Positions 1-10,902 of a DNA stretch of 33,477 bases are shown one piece after another. Position numbers and translations under genes: made by a program. The stretch is from Dehalococcoidales bacterium (GTDB taxonomy: Bacteria > Chloroflexota > Dehalococcoidia > Dehalococcoidales > UBA3254). The stretch lies in the NCBI GenBank assembly GCA_016926695.1, contig JAFGOB010000142.1, positions 1-33,477 of the forward strand, given 5' to 3'. Under the pieces are notes generated by a model. It had not been told where the DNA came from. It made no database searches and saw only the letters and a list, made by a program, of their open reading frames with translations. Within the stretch, counting starts at the first letter, position 1. The number at the start of each line of letters is the position of its first letter.

Positions 1-27
1 ATGTAAAGTGGCAAGGGAAACAGGATT

Positions 28-50
28 CAGGTCAAGCGAAGCTTGACCTG
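28..50. repeat. Perfect 10-bp hairpin, REP-like
   Basis: A perfect inverted repeat with 10-bp arms (caggtcaagc / gcttgacctg) and a 3-nt gaa loop. It is flanked by two near-identical copies of a 10-mer (taaagtggca at 4-13 and taaagtgcca at 51-60), and a second tight hairpin follows at 58-76. The tight loops, GC-rich arms and flanking repeats resemble a REP or small palindromic mobile element. No T-run follows, so an intrinsic terminator is unlikely. Whether it is repeated elsewhere in the genome cannot be seen from here. Confidence 0.7.
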
Positions 51-57
51 TAAAGTG

Positions 58-76
58 CCACGGGCTCTGCCCGTGG
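58..76. repeat. Perfect 8-bp hairpin next to truncated PAS domain
   Basis: A perfect inverted repeat with 8-bp arms (ccacgggc / gcccgtgg) and a tct loop, seven bases after the first hairpin. PAS-domain coding similarity of the following kinase begins almost directly after it, at about 83, so the hairpin pair appears to mark the junction where the kinase gene lost its 5' end. Confidence 0.65.
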
Positions 77-214
77 GTATCTACTGAAGGTGTTGTTATC
101 GTTCAAAACGGAGAATATAAATTTGTCAATCAGACTTTACTGGATACACTTGGATATACCAGTAACGAAATAGTAGGGCAAAACCTGCCTTTCGGGATCG
201 CAGAGGAAGATGCC

Positions 215-1138
215 GTGATGGTCACCGAACGGTACAGAGAACGAATGTCCGGTTACAGGGTTCCGGATGTTTATGAACTTAAGATAAAACGCAAGGACGG
301 TCAGGTAATAGAAAACGAGGTATCCATAGGGGATATTTTATATAATGGCAAGTCCGCTCAAATGATTACGATTCGTGATATTACTGAGCGAAAAATGACA
401 CAGCGCAAGATAGAAGCTATGTACCAGGAGGAGTACCGGCTACGCAATACCTTGCAGGATGAGATGGACAAACGCAGCAGGTACACACGGGCACTGGTAC
501 ATGAGCTGCGCACTCCTTTGACGGCTATCCTGGCTTCCACTGAGTTGCTGGAGCCTGAAATAAGTGAAAAAATCCCGCTGGCCCTGGTGAAAAATATACA
601 GCGGGCTTCTTTAAACCTTGAGCAGCGCATTAATGAGTTGATTGAGCTCGCACGCGGCGAGATCGGTATGCTCAAGATCAACGCTATGCCCCTGGATATG
701 TCAGAACTTATCAGGGAGGTAGTCTCGGAAATGACTCCTGTAGCTTCGTCAAAAGGCCTTGTAATGATTTCAACTATACCAGCCTTACCGCTGGTAATGG
801 GAGACAGGAGCAGGTTAAGACAGGTCATCACCAATTTATTGGGCAATGCTGTAAAGTTCACAGCCAGGGGAACGATTGAAGTTATCGCTTCTCATTACAG
901 CCTGGAATTCGTACTGGTGCAGGTGAAGGATACCGGCAGAGGCATTAGACCGGAGGAGATGGAAAACCTGTTTGACCCTTACCGCCGTAAATTGCCCGAA
1001 GGGCAGGAGTTGAGCGGACTGGGTTTAGGCCTGGCGCTCAGTAAAATGTTCGTAGACCTGCACAAAGGTCAAATATGGGTTGAAAGCAGTGCTGCCGGGT
1101 CCACATTCAGCTTTACGGTGCCGGTCTTTAACGAATAA
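215..1138 (+). CDS. PAS-containing sensor histidine kinase, probably 5'-truncated
   Basis: Cytoplasmic two-component sensor kinase. From the GTG at 215 (307 aa) it holds the C-terminal part of a PAS domain (about 1-60, ending DITERK), a HisKA dimerisation domain with phospho-accepting His96 in HELRTP, and a HATPase_c domain with N box NLLGNAVKFT (207-216), G1 box DTGRGI (239-244) and G2 box GLGLGLAL (268-275). The transmitter half looks intact. The reading frame stays open upstream to a TGA at 44-46, and from about 83 it encodes the start of the same PAS domain (EGVVIVQNGEYKFVNQTLL), but that stretch has no ATG, GTG or TTG. The PAS domain is therefore cut, apparently at the hairpin pair at 28-76. 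A start at 215 would give a kinase with half a sensor domain. No response regulator lies beside it and its signal is unknown. It may be a pseudogene. Confidence 0.85.
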   Translation: MMVTERYRERMSGYRVPDVYELKIKRKDGQVIENEVSIGDILYNGKSAQMITIRDITERKMTQRKIEAMYQEEYRLRNTLQDEMDKRSRYTRALVHELRTPLTAILASTELLEPEISEKIPLALVKNIQRASLNLEQRINELIELARGEIGMLKINAMPLDMSELIREVVSEMTPVASSKGLVMISTIPALPLVMGDRSRLRQVITNLLGNAVKFTARGTIEVIASHYSLEFVLVQVKDTGRGIRPEEMENLFDPYRRKLPEGQELSGLGLGLALSKMFVDLHKGQIWVESSAAGSTFSFTVPVFNE

Positions 1139-1147
1139 AGCCAATAG

Positions 1148-2647
1148 TCAGGGCAGGCTGGTTGTAAATTGTTTTTTGTCACGTTTACAGAGTATTTGAA
1201 TAAGGTGATTACCGGTTATCAGCCCTCCGGGTAGTCCGCCTCCGGGGCTTACCCACTGGCCGACCATATAGAAGTTGTCCAGCCCCGGCAGCTTCCTCTT
1301 CATCTGGAGATTTATGTTTTGAGGCGTCATCAACCATCCCTCGAAACTGCCTTGCCAGTTGTTGGTATAATGTTTGAAGGTGACCGGTGTGGCTACATCC
1401 CACATTTCCAGATCGCCGGCCAGGCCGGGAAAGCGGTTGTTCAGAGCGGAAACCACCGCCACCGCGATGCGCTCCTTTTCAGCATTATAGGACTCTTTAT
1501 CCTGGTATAACTTTTCCCAGTAGCTGAATTCTGATATGAAACTGACAGTCAACAGGGTTTTCCCCTCCGGCGCAAGTGCAGGATCAAAATTGTGAATACG
1601 TACAGTCAGGAATTCCTCCTCTTTGTTTCCGATCTTTATCGGTTTTTTCAGTGGAAATACCAGGCCGGAAATGATTTGAGGAATATCCTTGAAAGAGGCG
1701 TTTACCCCCAGACCTATATAAACCAAACCCGGGAAGACAGGCATGTCTTTATAATATCCGCGTACCGTATTATCGATATATTTCCCCTCAAGCATTTCGA
1801 AAATCGTGGAATGACCGTCGGCTGCTGAGACGATGTAATCCGCCCGGTGTTCAGTTCCATCCGTCAGCTTTACACCCACAGCCCTGTTGTTTTCAACCAG
1901 TATTTTCTCTACCCCGGACCTGTAATTGATCTTTCCGCCAAGCTCAATGTAACGCTTTTCCATGGCAAGCGAAATACCCATTGAACCGCCCATGATATAG
2001 CCTGCGTTCTTGTTGGACAACCATGCCAGAGTCATGAGCATGAATGCGCAGGAGAAATCCGGGAGCCAGATTGACTGCCAGGCCTGGCGTAAAAGAGGGT
2101 TTTTAAAACGCGAAGCCAGGTCCTTCATGGTTATTTTTCCCCATTTGCGCATTTCTCCCATGAACGGGCTCATCGATCGCATTATCTTTATGCTGTCTAT
2201 AGGTGAATAGAGCTCGCTCGGTTTTCCCACAGGGGTTGAGAAACGGGAAAAATGCCGTATGGACCTGGCGATCTCATGGATGATGTCAGTGTCCTGAGGG
2301 GCTATCTCAAGCATATGTTTCTCAAGCTGATCGACGTCTGTGTAAAAAGTAAATACCTTGCCCTCCGCATCTTCAAAGCGGATAAACTGAGTCATATTAA
2401 GGATGTGCTTGTCCTTAATAATCCCGACCTCCTGCCAGAGACGGTAGTACTCGGACTCAGGAGATGTACCGACCAGCCAGTGCAGGCAACCATCGATTAC
2501 ATAGCCCTTGCGTTCCCAGGCTGTACACAGACCGCCCGGTTTGATATCCATTTCAAAGATCCGGGTCTTATAGCCGTTCATCTGGCCGTAAATGCCGGAC
2601 GTCAGCCCTGCGACGCCTGCCCCGATGATAATAACTGACTTCTCCAT
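1148..2647 (-). CDS. CrtI-like FAD-dependent oxidoreductase
   Basis: A 499-residue flavoprotein of the phytoene desaturase / retinol saturase-like amine-oxidase superfamily. The N-terminus carries an FAD-binding Rossmann motif (GAGVAG, residues 9-14), an acidic residue ending strand beta-2 (FEMD) and the PGGLCTAW segment. The C-terminus has the second flavin-contacting segment (VGQWVSPGGGLPGG), typical of CrtI-type desaturases and isomerases. The length fits the family. No other carotenoid genes (crtB, crtE) are nearby, so the substrate cannot be named; other polyprenyl or fatty substrates are possible. The gene is transcribed alone, with an AAAGGAG ribosome site before the ATG and a good promoter candidate at 2676-2704. 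It converges on the kinase gene with only 9 bp between them. Family assignment is firm; function is not. Confidence 0.85.
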   Translation of the reverse strand: MEKSVIIIGAGVAGLTSGIYGQMNGYKTRIFEMDIKPGGLCTAWERKGYVIDGCLHWLVGTSPESEYYRLWQEVGIIKDKHILNMTQFIRFEDAEGKVFTFYTDVDQLEKHMLEIAPQDTDIIHEIARSIRHFSRFSTPVGKPSELYSPIDSIKIMRSMSPFMGEMRKWGKITMKDLASRFKNPLLRQAWQSIWLPDFSCAFMLMTLAWLSNKNAGYIMGGSMGISLAMEKRYIELGGKINYRSGVEKILVENNRAVGVKLTDGTEHRADYIVSAADGHSTIFEMLEGKYIDNTVRGYYKDMPVFPGLVYIGLGVNASFKDIPQIISGLVFPLKKPIKIGNKEEEFLTVRIHNFDPALAPEGKTLLTVSFISEFSYWEKLYQDKESYNAEKERIAVAVVSALNNRFPGLAGDLEMWDVATPVTFKHYTNNWQGSFEGWLMTPQNINLQMKRKLPGLDNFYMVGQWVSPGGGLPGGLITGNHLIQILCKRDKKQFTTSLP

Positions 2648-2675
2648 AGGATTCTCCTTTTACCTTTCAAAAAAT

Positions 2676-2704
2676 AATATACTTTAATAAGAGTTGAAAG
2701 GCAA
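2676..2704 (-). promoter_or_regulatory. Promoter candidate for the CrtI-like gene
   Basis: Read leftward: -35 TTGCCT (2699-2704), a 17-nt spacer and -10 TATATT (2676-2681), followed by AAAGGAG and the ATG at 2647. The -10 matches the sigma-70 consensus at 5 of 6 positions and the -35 at 4 of 6. It lies in the 67-bp gap after the upstream leftward gene, so the CrtI-like gene can be transcribed independently. Confidence 0.55.
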
Positions 2705-2714
2705 ATGATGAAAA

Positions 2715-3383
2715 TCACCATCCGCGCGCCGCGAAGAAGATCATCACGCCTCCGATTACCAGCGCTATTATTCCTCCAACAATGAGACCCGTTCCCACGG
2801 CATCGATGAAGCCCGCTACCCTCACTCCGAAAGCGACCTGGACTTCAACGGGAGTTGATCCGTCGGCATTCATGATGACGACATTGTAGTCCCCGCTGGC
2901 GACATCCCAGGTTAAAGTTCGGGTTCCTGTTCCGGATTCAGAGGCTACCCAGATATCAAGATCGCCGGGAACCGGCGTTTCACCGGAGCCGTTGTGATGC
3001 CATAGGTTAATTTCACCGCTGACGAAGTCAAAATCGGTAATTTCATCATAAGCTCGGCCTTTGAGGAGTTTTTTCATATCGGACTCCCTGGCTATTCCGA
3101 TGAAAACCGGTTTATCCTGATCGTCGTTACGGGCTTCTATTTTGATTTTAAAAGGACTCTCGCTGTACCCTTTCCAGCCCGTATCCATGCGGATTTCAGC
3201 CTTCTCAGAAACAATCATTGATGAACCGGCTTCTATCGAGTTAAATCCGGTGGTAAAATATCCATCGCTGTCCTTGAATGCCGAGTCTACCGCCTTGATA
3301 ATTCCCCCGCCCATCAGCAGGCCAAAAGCAACCAGTACAAAAAGGATGCCGAAGACCAGCAAAACGATTCTTCCTGCGCTCAT
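2715..3383 (-). CDS. Unrecognised protein with two membrane helices
   Basis: A 222-residue protein I do not recognise by family. It has an N-terminal hydrophobic helix (about 5-30, rich in Leu/Val/Gly), a polar, apparently beta-rich central region of about 150 residues, and a C-terminal Gly/Ile/Val-rich hydrophobic helix (about 193-218) ending in AARGW. This suggests a membrane-anchored protein with an extracytoplasmic beta domain held by both ends. The central region contains WHHNGSGETPVPGDLDIW and ends in a strand-rich stretch (LTWDVASGDYNVVIMNADG) that resembles domains sensing or binding at the cell surface, but no function can be claimed. The start is supported by a TAGGAGG ribosome site. 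It lies 188 bp downstream of the radical SAM gene in the same direction and may be transcribed separately. Confidence 0.7.
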   Translation of the reverse strand: MSAGRIVLLVFGILFVLVAFGLLMGGGIIKAVDSAFKDSDGYFTTGFNSIEAGSSMIVSEKAEIRMDTGWKGYSESPFKIKIEARNDDQDKPVFIGIARESDMKKLLKGRAYDEITDFDFVSGEINLWHHNGSGETPVPGDLDIWVASESGTGTRTLTWDVASGDYNVVIMNADGSTPVEVQVAFGVRVAGFIDAVGTGLIVGGIIALVIGGVMIFFAARGW

Positions 3384-3571
3384 AAATAACCTCCTACCGT
3401 GTCATTGTGAAAATAATATCATTTGATACCTGTAAGCCTATCATCATAAACAGGGCAATACCCCCTTCGTTGAGAGGTATTTGAGGTGTAAAAAAGTTGA
3501 GTTTTTACCTGGCCGGAAGAACAGGACATAGGAAAACTGTTTGTACTGTATGCAACCATGCAGTATCCATA

Positions 3572-4822
3572 TCAGACCTGCTTTTCAATGCAGTATTCGC
3601 GCAGGCTGTTGAGAGAGGCGAAAAATTCTCTCATCATGACGCTGACGGTATACATACCCCTGGTCGTGACAAGCGCCTTGTGATCGTTTTCAGAAATCGC
3701 GCCCGCCAGTTTTAAAGCCAGCAGTTCAGGCGCAAGCTCATGCCGGATATCTGTCCCGAAATGCCTGCGGAACCGGTCTTTATCTACCGCCATGCCGAAT
3801 AGCTTGGTGAGCAGGTAATAACGCGTATACTCTTTGCGGGAGAGCCGGCGCAGTCGTACGACTGGCAGCCGGTCGGTGCTTAACAGGCCCGAGTAATTGC
3901 TTAATGAAAAGGTATTGATATAGAAATAACCGTTCACCAGGCTGACGGAGCCGGACCCGATGCCGATATAATCGGCGTGGTCCACTATGTATTCGTCTAT
4001 CATTCTGTTATTGCGGCTGAAACACCATACGGTGGAAGCACGGTATCCTTTCTGATAAACATCCCGCAGTATGATGTCATAATATTGCTTCTCAAGTGAA
4101 TTATTGACCGTGGAAAACTTGCGCTCCATGGCGTTTTTTTTGTGTGGAGACGGCATCAGGGGGTAAAAAGTCACCTGGTCGATATCCATCTGTTTGAAGA
4201 TCGCAACATCAGATTCAAATTGGGATGGAGTCTGAAAGGGGAAGTTAAAGATTAGATCGATATTAATAGTATCAAACTGCCCGCGGGCCATCAGGACTTT
4301 TTCTCTGGCTTCCTCGGCTGAGCAAAGCGTGCGTCCCATGGCTTCCAGTATCTTGTTGTCAAAGCTTTGCACCCCCAGAGAAAGGCGGTTGACGCCCGCG
4401 CTTTTCAGCAGGGCCGTTGTTTCCGCGTTAAGCTCGTTAGGGGTGGTCTCCAGTGAAATCGCCCTGACGCGGCATTTCGACTTCAGGTAATCAATAAAAG
4501 AAACAAGCTCATCCATGAGGATGGTCGGTGTGCCGCCGCCGAAGTAAAAATCTTCAAAAATAAATCCCCTTTGCAGGTAGATGTCCAGCTCTCTCCTGAG
4601 GTAAAGGAAGTATTCACGGGCCTTGTTCTCCTGGAACAGGTACCGGTTGAAGCAGCAAAAGGGGCATAGCTTGCGACAGAAGGGAATATGGATATAAAGG
4701 GGCAGCCTTTCGCCGGACTTTAGCATGGAGGGATGGATCCCCGATTCATCGGCCTCATCATCCAGAATCAGGAACTTCCTGCCCTCCCGGCGGGTTATGC
4801 AGCCGGCTATTTCAGCTATCAC
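3572..4822 (-). CDS. HemW-like radical SAM protein
   Basis: A 416-residue radical SAM enzyme of the coproporphyrinogen oxidase / HemW family. The SAM/[4Fe-4S] motif is C49-x3-C53-x2-C56 inside HIPFCRKLCPFCCF, followed by GGGTPT (95-100), the glycine-rich SAM-binding segment typical of this family. HemW members act as haem chaperones and HemN as oxygen-independent coproporphyrinogen III dehydrogenase; the spacing with Phe after the cluster fits HemW better than HemN. An extra Cys57 sits where HemW usually has Asp, and the first 40 residues form an extension of unknown role. The start is a GTG preceded by AAAGGGG. It follows pth by 14 bp and is probably co-transcribed with ligA and pth. No haem genes are nearby, so the substrate is uncertain. 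Confidence 0.8.
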   Translation of the reverse strand: MIAEIAGCITRREGRKFLILDDEADESGIHPSMLKSGERLPLYIHIPFCRKLCPFCCFNRYLFQENKAREYFLYLRRELDIYLQRGFIFEDFYFGGGTPTILMDELVSFIDYLKSKCRVRAISLETTPNELNAETTALLKSAGVNRLSLGVQSFDNKILEAMGRTLCSAEEAREKVLMARGQFDTINIDLIFNFPFQTPSQFESDVAIFKQMDIDQVTFYPLMPSPHKKNAMERKFSTVNNSLEKQYYDIILRDVYQKGYRASTVWCFSRNNRMIDEYIVDHADYIGIGSGSVSLVNGYFYINTFSLSNYSGLLSTDRLPVVRLRRLSRKEYTRYYLLTKLFGMAVDKDRFRRHFGTDIRHELAPELLALKLAGAISENDHKALVTTRGMYTVSVMMREFFASLNSLREYCIEKQV

Positions 4823-4836
4823 TTTGCCCCTTTCAT

Positions 4837-7557
<2,721 letters not shown>

Positions 7558-7653
7558 GATTAAACGGCAGAAAAAATCCCCCGCCGGCAAAATAGTACGA
7601 CCCGTACTGCCTTTTTGAAATAACCTGTACAGTATGATACGTTTATTTTGAAC

Positions 7654-8946
7654 ATGGATAAACAACCTGTAATAGTAATAGGGGCGGGGGCCGGGGGCAT
7701 GATGGCGGCAGGAAGGGCGGCGGAGAAGGGGGCTCCTGTTATACTGCTTGAGAAAACTGCCCGCCCCGGGCAGAAAATACTGGTCTCGGGAAAGACCCGC
7801 TGCAACCTCACAAATTCACGAGAGATATATGACTTTATAATAGCCTTCGGCCCTAACGGGCGATTTCTTTACAGCGCTTTCAACCGTTTTTTCAGTGAAG
7901 ACCTGCTGGCCTGGTTAAAAAAATACGGACTTGAGACTAAAACGGAGAGGGGCGGGCGTATATTTCCGGCCTCCGACAAAGCCGCGGACGTTGTGGATGT
8001 ATTCAGGAGGTATTTACAGGAAAACGGCGTCAGGCTGAAGAGCGGGGTCAGGGTTATTGCCATAAAGGTTGAGAACGGCCGGGTAGCAGGTGTAGCCACG
8101 GAAAAAGGCGATTTACCCGCCGGGGCTGTGATACTGGCCACAGGAGGGGCCTCATGGCCGGCGACAGGCTCCACCGGCGACGGATACGAAATAGCCGCTG
8201 CCCTGGGACACAAGGTGATTAAACTGCGTCCAGCCCTGGTGCCGCTGGTGGTAAAAGAAACGGACCTGGCCAGGAGCATGCAGGGTATAAGCCTGAAGAA
8301 TGTACGTCTGACCGCCTACCGCTGCACTGTCGATGATATCGGCGCTACCGGCTCCTGGAAATCGATTATCGATACGCGCCTAGGTGAGATGATGATCACC
8401 CATTTCGGTATAGGAGGTCCTGTTACACTTCAAATGAGCCTGGATATCGTTGATGAGCTGGAAAAAGGCCCGGTAAGCGTGGCGGTAGACCTGAAACCGG
8501 CACTCGATAGAGAGATGCTGGCTTTGAGGTTGCAGCGTGACTTCGATACCCTGGGAAGGCGTTCGCTGAAGGGTATCGTCAGGGGTTTGGTGCCGCTGAA
8601 GATGGTGGATGCGGTGATAACACTGAGCGGTATTCATGGGGACAAGCCCGGACACCAGATCAATTCAGCCGAAAAGGAAAGACTGGGCATGGTACTTAAG
8701 TCTTTGCGTTTCTCCATCAAGGGGCCTCTTCCACTGAGCTCCGCCATGGTTACCGCGGGCGGGGTTGATTTAAAGGAGATAGATCCCCGAACTATGGCCT
8801 CGCGTCTGGTGCGGGGGCTGTATTTCTGCGGAGAAGTTATGGATATCAATGCCGATACAGGCGGATATAATCTACAGGCTGCTTTTTCAACAGGCTGGCT
8901 GGCAGGGGAAAGCGCGGCAGAATACCGGCGGGAAAACAGGAACTAA
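7654..8946 (+). CDS. BaiN/HI0933-family FAD-dependent oxidoreductase
   Basis: A 430-residue flavoprotein of the HI0933/YhiN/BaiN family. It has the FAD-binding motif VIVIGAGAGGMMAA at the N-terminus, the family signature GQKILVSGKTRCNLTNS close behind, an ATGGASWPATGSTGDG segment mid-protein, and a C-terminal flavin-contacting region (GLYFCGEVMDINADTGGYN). BaiN reduces bile-acid intermediates in gut clostridia, but most family members have no known substrate and none is claimed here. The frame also allows a TTG at 7648; the ATG two codons later is preferred. No strong ribosome site is visible for either, so the start is less certain. It is divergent from ligA. Its TAA overlaps the stop codon of the convergent maf gene. 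Confidence 0.88.
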   Translation: MDKQPVIVIGAGAGGMMAAGRAAEKGAPVILLEKTARPGQKILVSGKTRCNLTNSREIYDFIIAFGPNGRFLYSAFNRFFSEDLLAWLKKYGLETKTERGGRIFPASDKAADVVDVFRRYLQENGVRLKSGVRVIAIKVENGRVAGVATEKGDLPAGAVILATGGASWPATGSTGDGYEIAAALGHKVIKLRPALVPLVVKETDLARSMQGISLKNVRLTAYRCTVDDIGATGSWKSIIDTRLGEMMITHFGIGGPVTLQMSLDIVDELEKGPVSVAVDLKPALDREMLALRLQRDFDTLGRRSLKGIVRGLVPLKMVDAVITLSGIHGDKPGHQINSAEKERLGMVLKSLRFSIKGPLPLSSAMVTAGGVDLKEIDPRTMASRLVRGLYFCGEVMDINADTGGYNLQAAFSTGWLAGESAAEYRRENRN

Positions 8947-9527
8947 AGGACAGAGATGCCGAATTCCCTGAGGCTCTCAGCCATAGCCTTGAGGGGCAGA
9001 CCCATGACATTATAGTAATCGCCGACGATTTTATCGACGATAAGAGCGCCGAGGCCCTGTATGGCATATGCTCCGGCCTTGTCCAGGGGTTCGCCGGTTT
9101 TCACATAGTTCAGTATTTCCATCGGGCTCAACTGCTTGATGAATACCCGGGTCTCTACCACGCGTGTAACCGATTTATGACCGGCGGTATCGATTATGGT
9201 GAAACCGGTGATGACACGGTGAGACCTGCCGCTGAGGGACATCAGCATCAAGCGTGCTTCGTCTGCCGTGCCGGGTTTGCCGATGATCTTTCCTCTTAAT
9301 ACTCCGAAGGTATCCGCGGCAATGACTATGGCATCGGGGTATTTACGGGCGGCTGAACCGGCTTTGCCTATGGAAAGATATTTTGCCAGTCCTTCCGGCT
9401 TCAGGTCGGGATGCATATCTTCCTGGAAATCGGCGGGGTCGACCGTGATCTTCAGGCCGATTTTTTCCAGTAGCTCCTTACGCCTGGGTGAGGCCGATGC
9501 CAGGACTATTTTTCTGTTTTGTTCCAA
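8943..9527 (-). CDS. maf: Maf-family nucleoside triphosphate pyrophosphatase
   Basis: A 194-residue Maf protein, an enzyme that hydrolyses nucleoside triphosphates (typically dTTP/UTP or modified nucleotides) to monophosphates and is linked to septum control and nucleotide-pool cleaning. Hallmarks: the N-terminal substrate loop LASASPRRKELL, the AADTFG segment with the catalytic Asp, SGRSHRVITGF, and TGEPLDKAGAYAIQG. The start is a TTG: AGGTGA lies five bases upstream and overlaps the stop of the preceding gene, and no better start exists. It lies 9 bp after the dehydratase gene and is almost certainly co-transcribed with it. It converges on the BaiN-like gene with overlapping stop codons. 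Confidence 0.92.
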   Translation of the reverse strand: MEQNRKIVLASASPRRKELLEKIGLKITVDPADFQEDMHPDLKPEGLAKYLSIGKAGSAARKYPDAIVIAADTFGVLRGKIIGKPGTADEARLMLMSLSGRSHRVITGFTIIDTAGHKSVTRVVETRVFIKQLSPMEILNYVKTGEPLDKAGAYAIQGLGALIVDKIVGDYYNVMGLPLKAMAESLREFGISVL

Positions 9528-9536
9528 ACTGTCACC

Positions 9537-10805
9537 TTACCTGTCGTCTAGTATCTCCAGGAAGTCCTGCATCTTGTTTTTTACCTCATCGGGAGAGGTA
9601 ATGGTCTCATCCATCAGGTCCAGGTCGAGGGTAAGCATGGGAATATCTGCGCTTTGCAGCAGGTCCCTGTAGGTTTTAATCAGTCCTGAACCCTGCCTGC
9701 ATCCGACATGGGCGTAAAATACGGCTCCATCCACTTTGAAATCCCTGGCCGACTGAAGAGTATTCTCCAAGATACGCCCGTCCAGAGGACCGTAGGTAGC
9801 GTTTTCAGGAAAAAGGAAGGACTTTTTTGCCAGGCTTTCGAGAGGATTTTCAGGGTCCAACCGGTCACCGGTCCATGAGCAAAAGAGGGGTTCCACCACG
9901 CTGACCGCGCCTGATTCCCTGGAAATATCTCCCAGCACTCCCATCATGTAGACCGGCGGCATAAAAAGGCTCATAAGGCGGAAGCGTTCCGGTTCGACCG
10001 CACCTTTTCCGGACCTGACCATTTCAGACAGCTCGTCTCTGAGGGTCTCAAGATAAGCGATGGCGCCGTGATGGCCGGGGAACAGGTACAGGGACATAAA
10101 AAATTCGGTAAAGCGGTGCATGGAGAAGGGCGATGGGACGGCTTTCCGCAATTCGTAAATCTGGCGGTAAATCGCGATTTGCCGGTTGAGCCTGTCGATA
10201 ATATCAGAAAGGCGTTTCCAGTCCATCTTTTTACCGGTTGTACGTTCCAGAAAATCTATCATGTCCTGGAACTCCGCTGCGGCATAGCGGATCTCAGCCG
10301 GGCTGTTGTTGAAGGGGATATCCGCGAAAAATCCGGGGCAGCCGTTCAATTTGACCAGCATTTCCCCGCTTTTTACCGAGTTATCGCAGCTCAGGCTTGA
10401 CCACAGGACGGCGTCCGGGCGCGGCATATCCCCGACGGCATAGGCCGCAGCCATCACCCTGTGGGCGGAGCATATCTCGGGGGCCAGTCCCATTTCGGAC
10501 GATTTGGCGATAAGCTCGCTGACATTTCCTGAAAAGGCCGGTACCATCCAGCTTGTGGTCTCGGCGTGCATCGGGACAATATCCATGGCGTAGAGTATTT
10601 CCGCCGGCATGAAGATGGTATGCAGGACAAAGGGCTGTTTTTCCCTTCTGGCTTCCAGAATTCTATTGAAATAGTCTGTCAGAAGATCCATGTAAAGGAT
10701 TTCACTGCCGCTTACGTCCTCTCGGGCATGGTTCATCTTCTGGATCATGCGGCAGCTTCTGACCACTCTTTCCAGCTTGCTGTTTTTTTCGCTTGATATC
10801 GTCAT
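9537..10805 (-). CDS. 2-hydroxyacyl-CoA dehydratase / BcrC-HgdB family subunit
   Basis: A 422-residue member of the PF06050 family (HgdB, FldC, benzoyl-CoA reductase B/C subunits), iron-sulphur proteins that remove water from 2-hydroxyacyl-CoA or reduce aromatic CoA esters after ATP-driven electron transfer. Cysteines matching the family's cluster ligands are visible: C112 in PEICSAHR, C140 in SLSCDNS and C369 in HVGCRQGSG. The N-terminal PAEILYAMDIVPMHAE segment is also typical. The enzymes normally work as heterodimers with an ATP-dependent activator; neither a second subunit nor an HgdC-like activator is in the window, so this is an orphan subunit here and its substrate is unknown. It has its own well-formed promoter and leader hairpin and is followed closely by maf. 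Confidence 0.85.
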   Translation of the reverse strand: MTISSEKNSKLERVVRSCRMIQKMNHAREDVSGSEILYMDLLTDYFNRILEARREKQPFVLHTIFMPAEILYAMDIVPMHAETTSWMVPAFSGNVSELIAKSSEMGLAPEICSAHRVMAAAYAVGDMPRPDAVLWSSLSCDNSVKSGEMLVKLNGCPGFFADIPFNNSPAEIRYAAAEFQDMIDFLERTTGKKMDWKRLSDIIDRLNRQIAIYRQIYELRKAVPSPFSMHRFTEFFMSLYLFPGHHGAIAYLETLRDELSEMVRSGKGAVEPERFRLMSLFMPPVYMMGVLGDISRESGAVSVVEPLFCSWTGDRLDPENPLESLAKKSFLFPENATYGPLDGRILENTLQSARDFKVDGAVFYAHVGCRQGSGLIKTYRDLLQSADIPMLTLDLDLMDETITSPDEVKNKMQDFLEILDDR

Positions 10806-10828
10806 TTCCTTATCCGAACTCTATACTA

Positions 10829-10843
10829 CCTAGATTGTCTAGG
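10829..10843 (-). promoter_or_regulatory. Perfect 6-bp dyad in dehydratase leader
   Basis: Read leftward: CCTAGA-CAA-TCTAGG, perfect 6-bp arms and a 3-nt centre, 13 nt after the -10 box and 23 bp before the start codon. It could be a hairpin at the very 5' end of the mRNA or a repressor operator overlapping the transcription start. No family-specific operator consensus is recognised. Confidence 0.5.
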
Positions 10844-10856
10844 CATTTTGATAAAA

Positions 10857-10885
10857 ACTATACTATCAGGAAATGGGAATGTCAA
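10857..10885 (-). promoter_or_regulatory. Strong sigma-70-type promoter for dehydratase-maf
   Basis: Read leftward: perfect -35 TTGACA (10880-10885), exactly 17 nt of spacer, then -10 TATAGT (10857-10862, one mismatch). It sits in the 97-bp gap between recO and the dehydratase gene and points at the latter. The best promoter match seen in the window. Confidence 0.75.
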
Positions 10886-10902
10886 ACCAGCCTGACAATA
10901 TA

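Noticed and set aside
2252..2638. Rightward 128-codon frame inside the CrtI-like gene
   Set aside because: It is an antisense shadow of conserved FAD-binding coding sequence and shows no domain of its own.
8943..8946. Overlapping stop codons of the BaiN-like gene and maf as a regulatory signal
   Set aside because: A four-base convergent overlap (CTAA read on both strands) is common in compact genomes and needs no special explanation.
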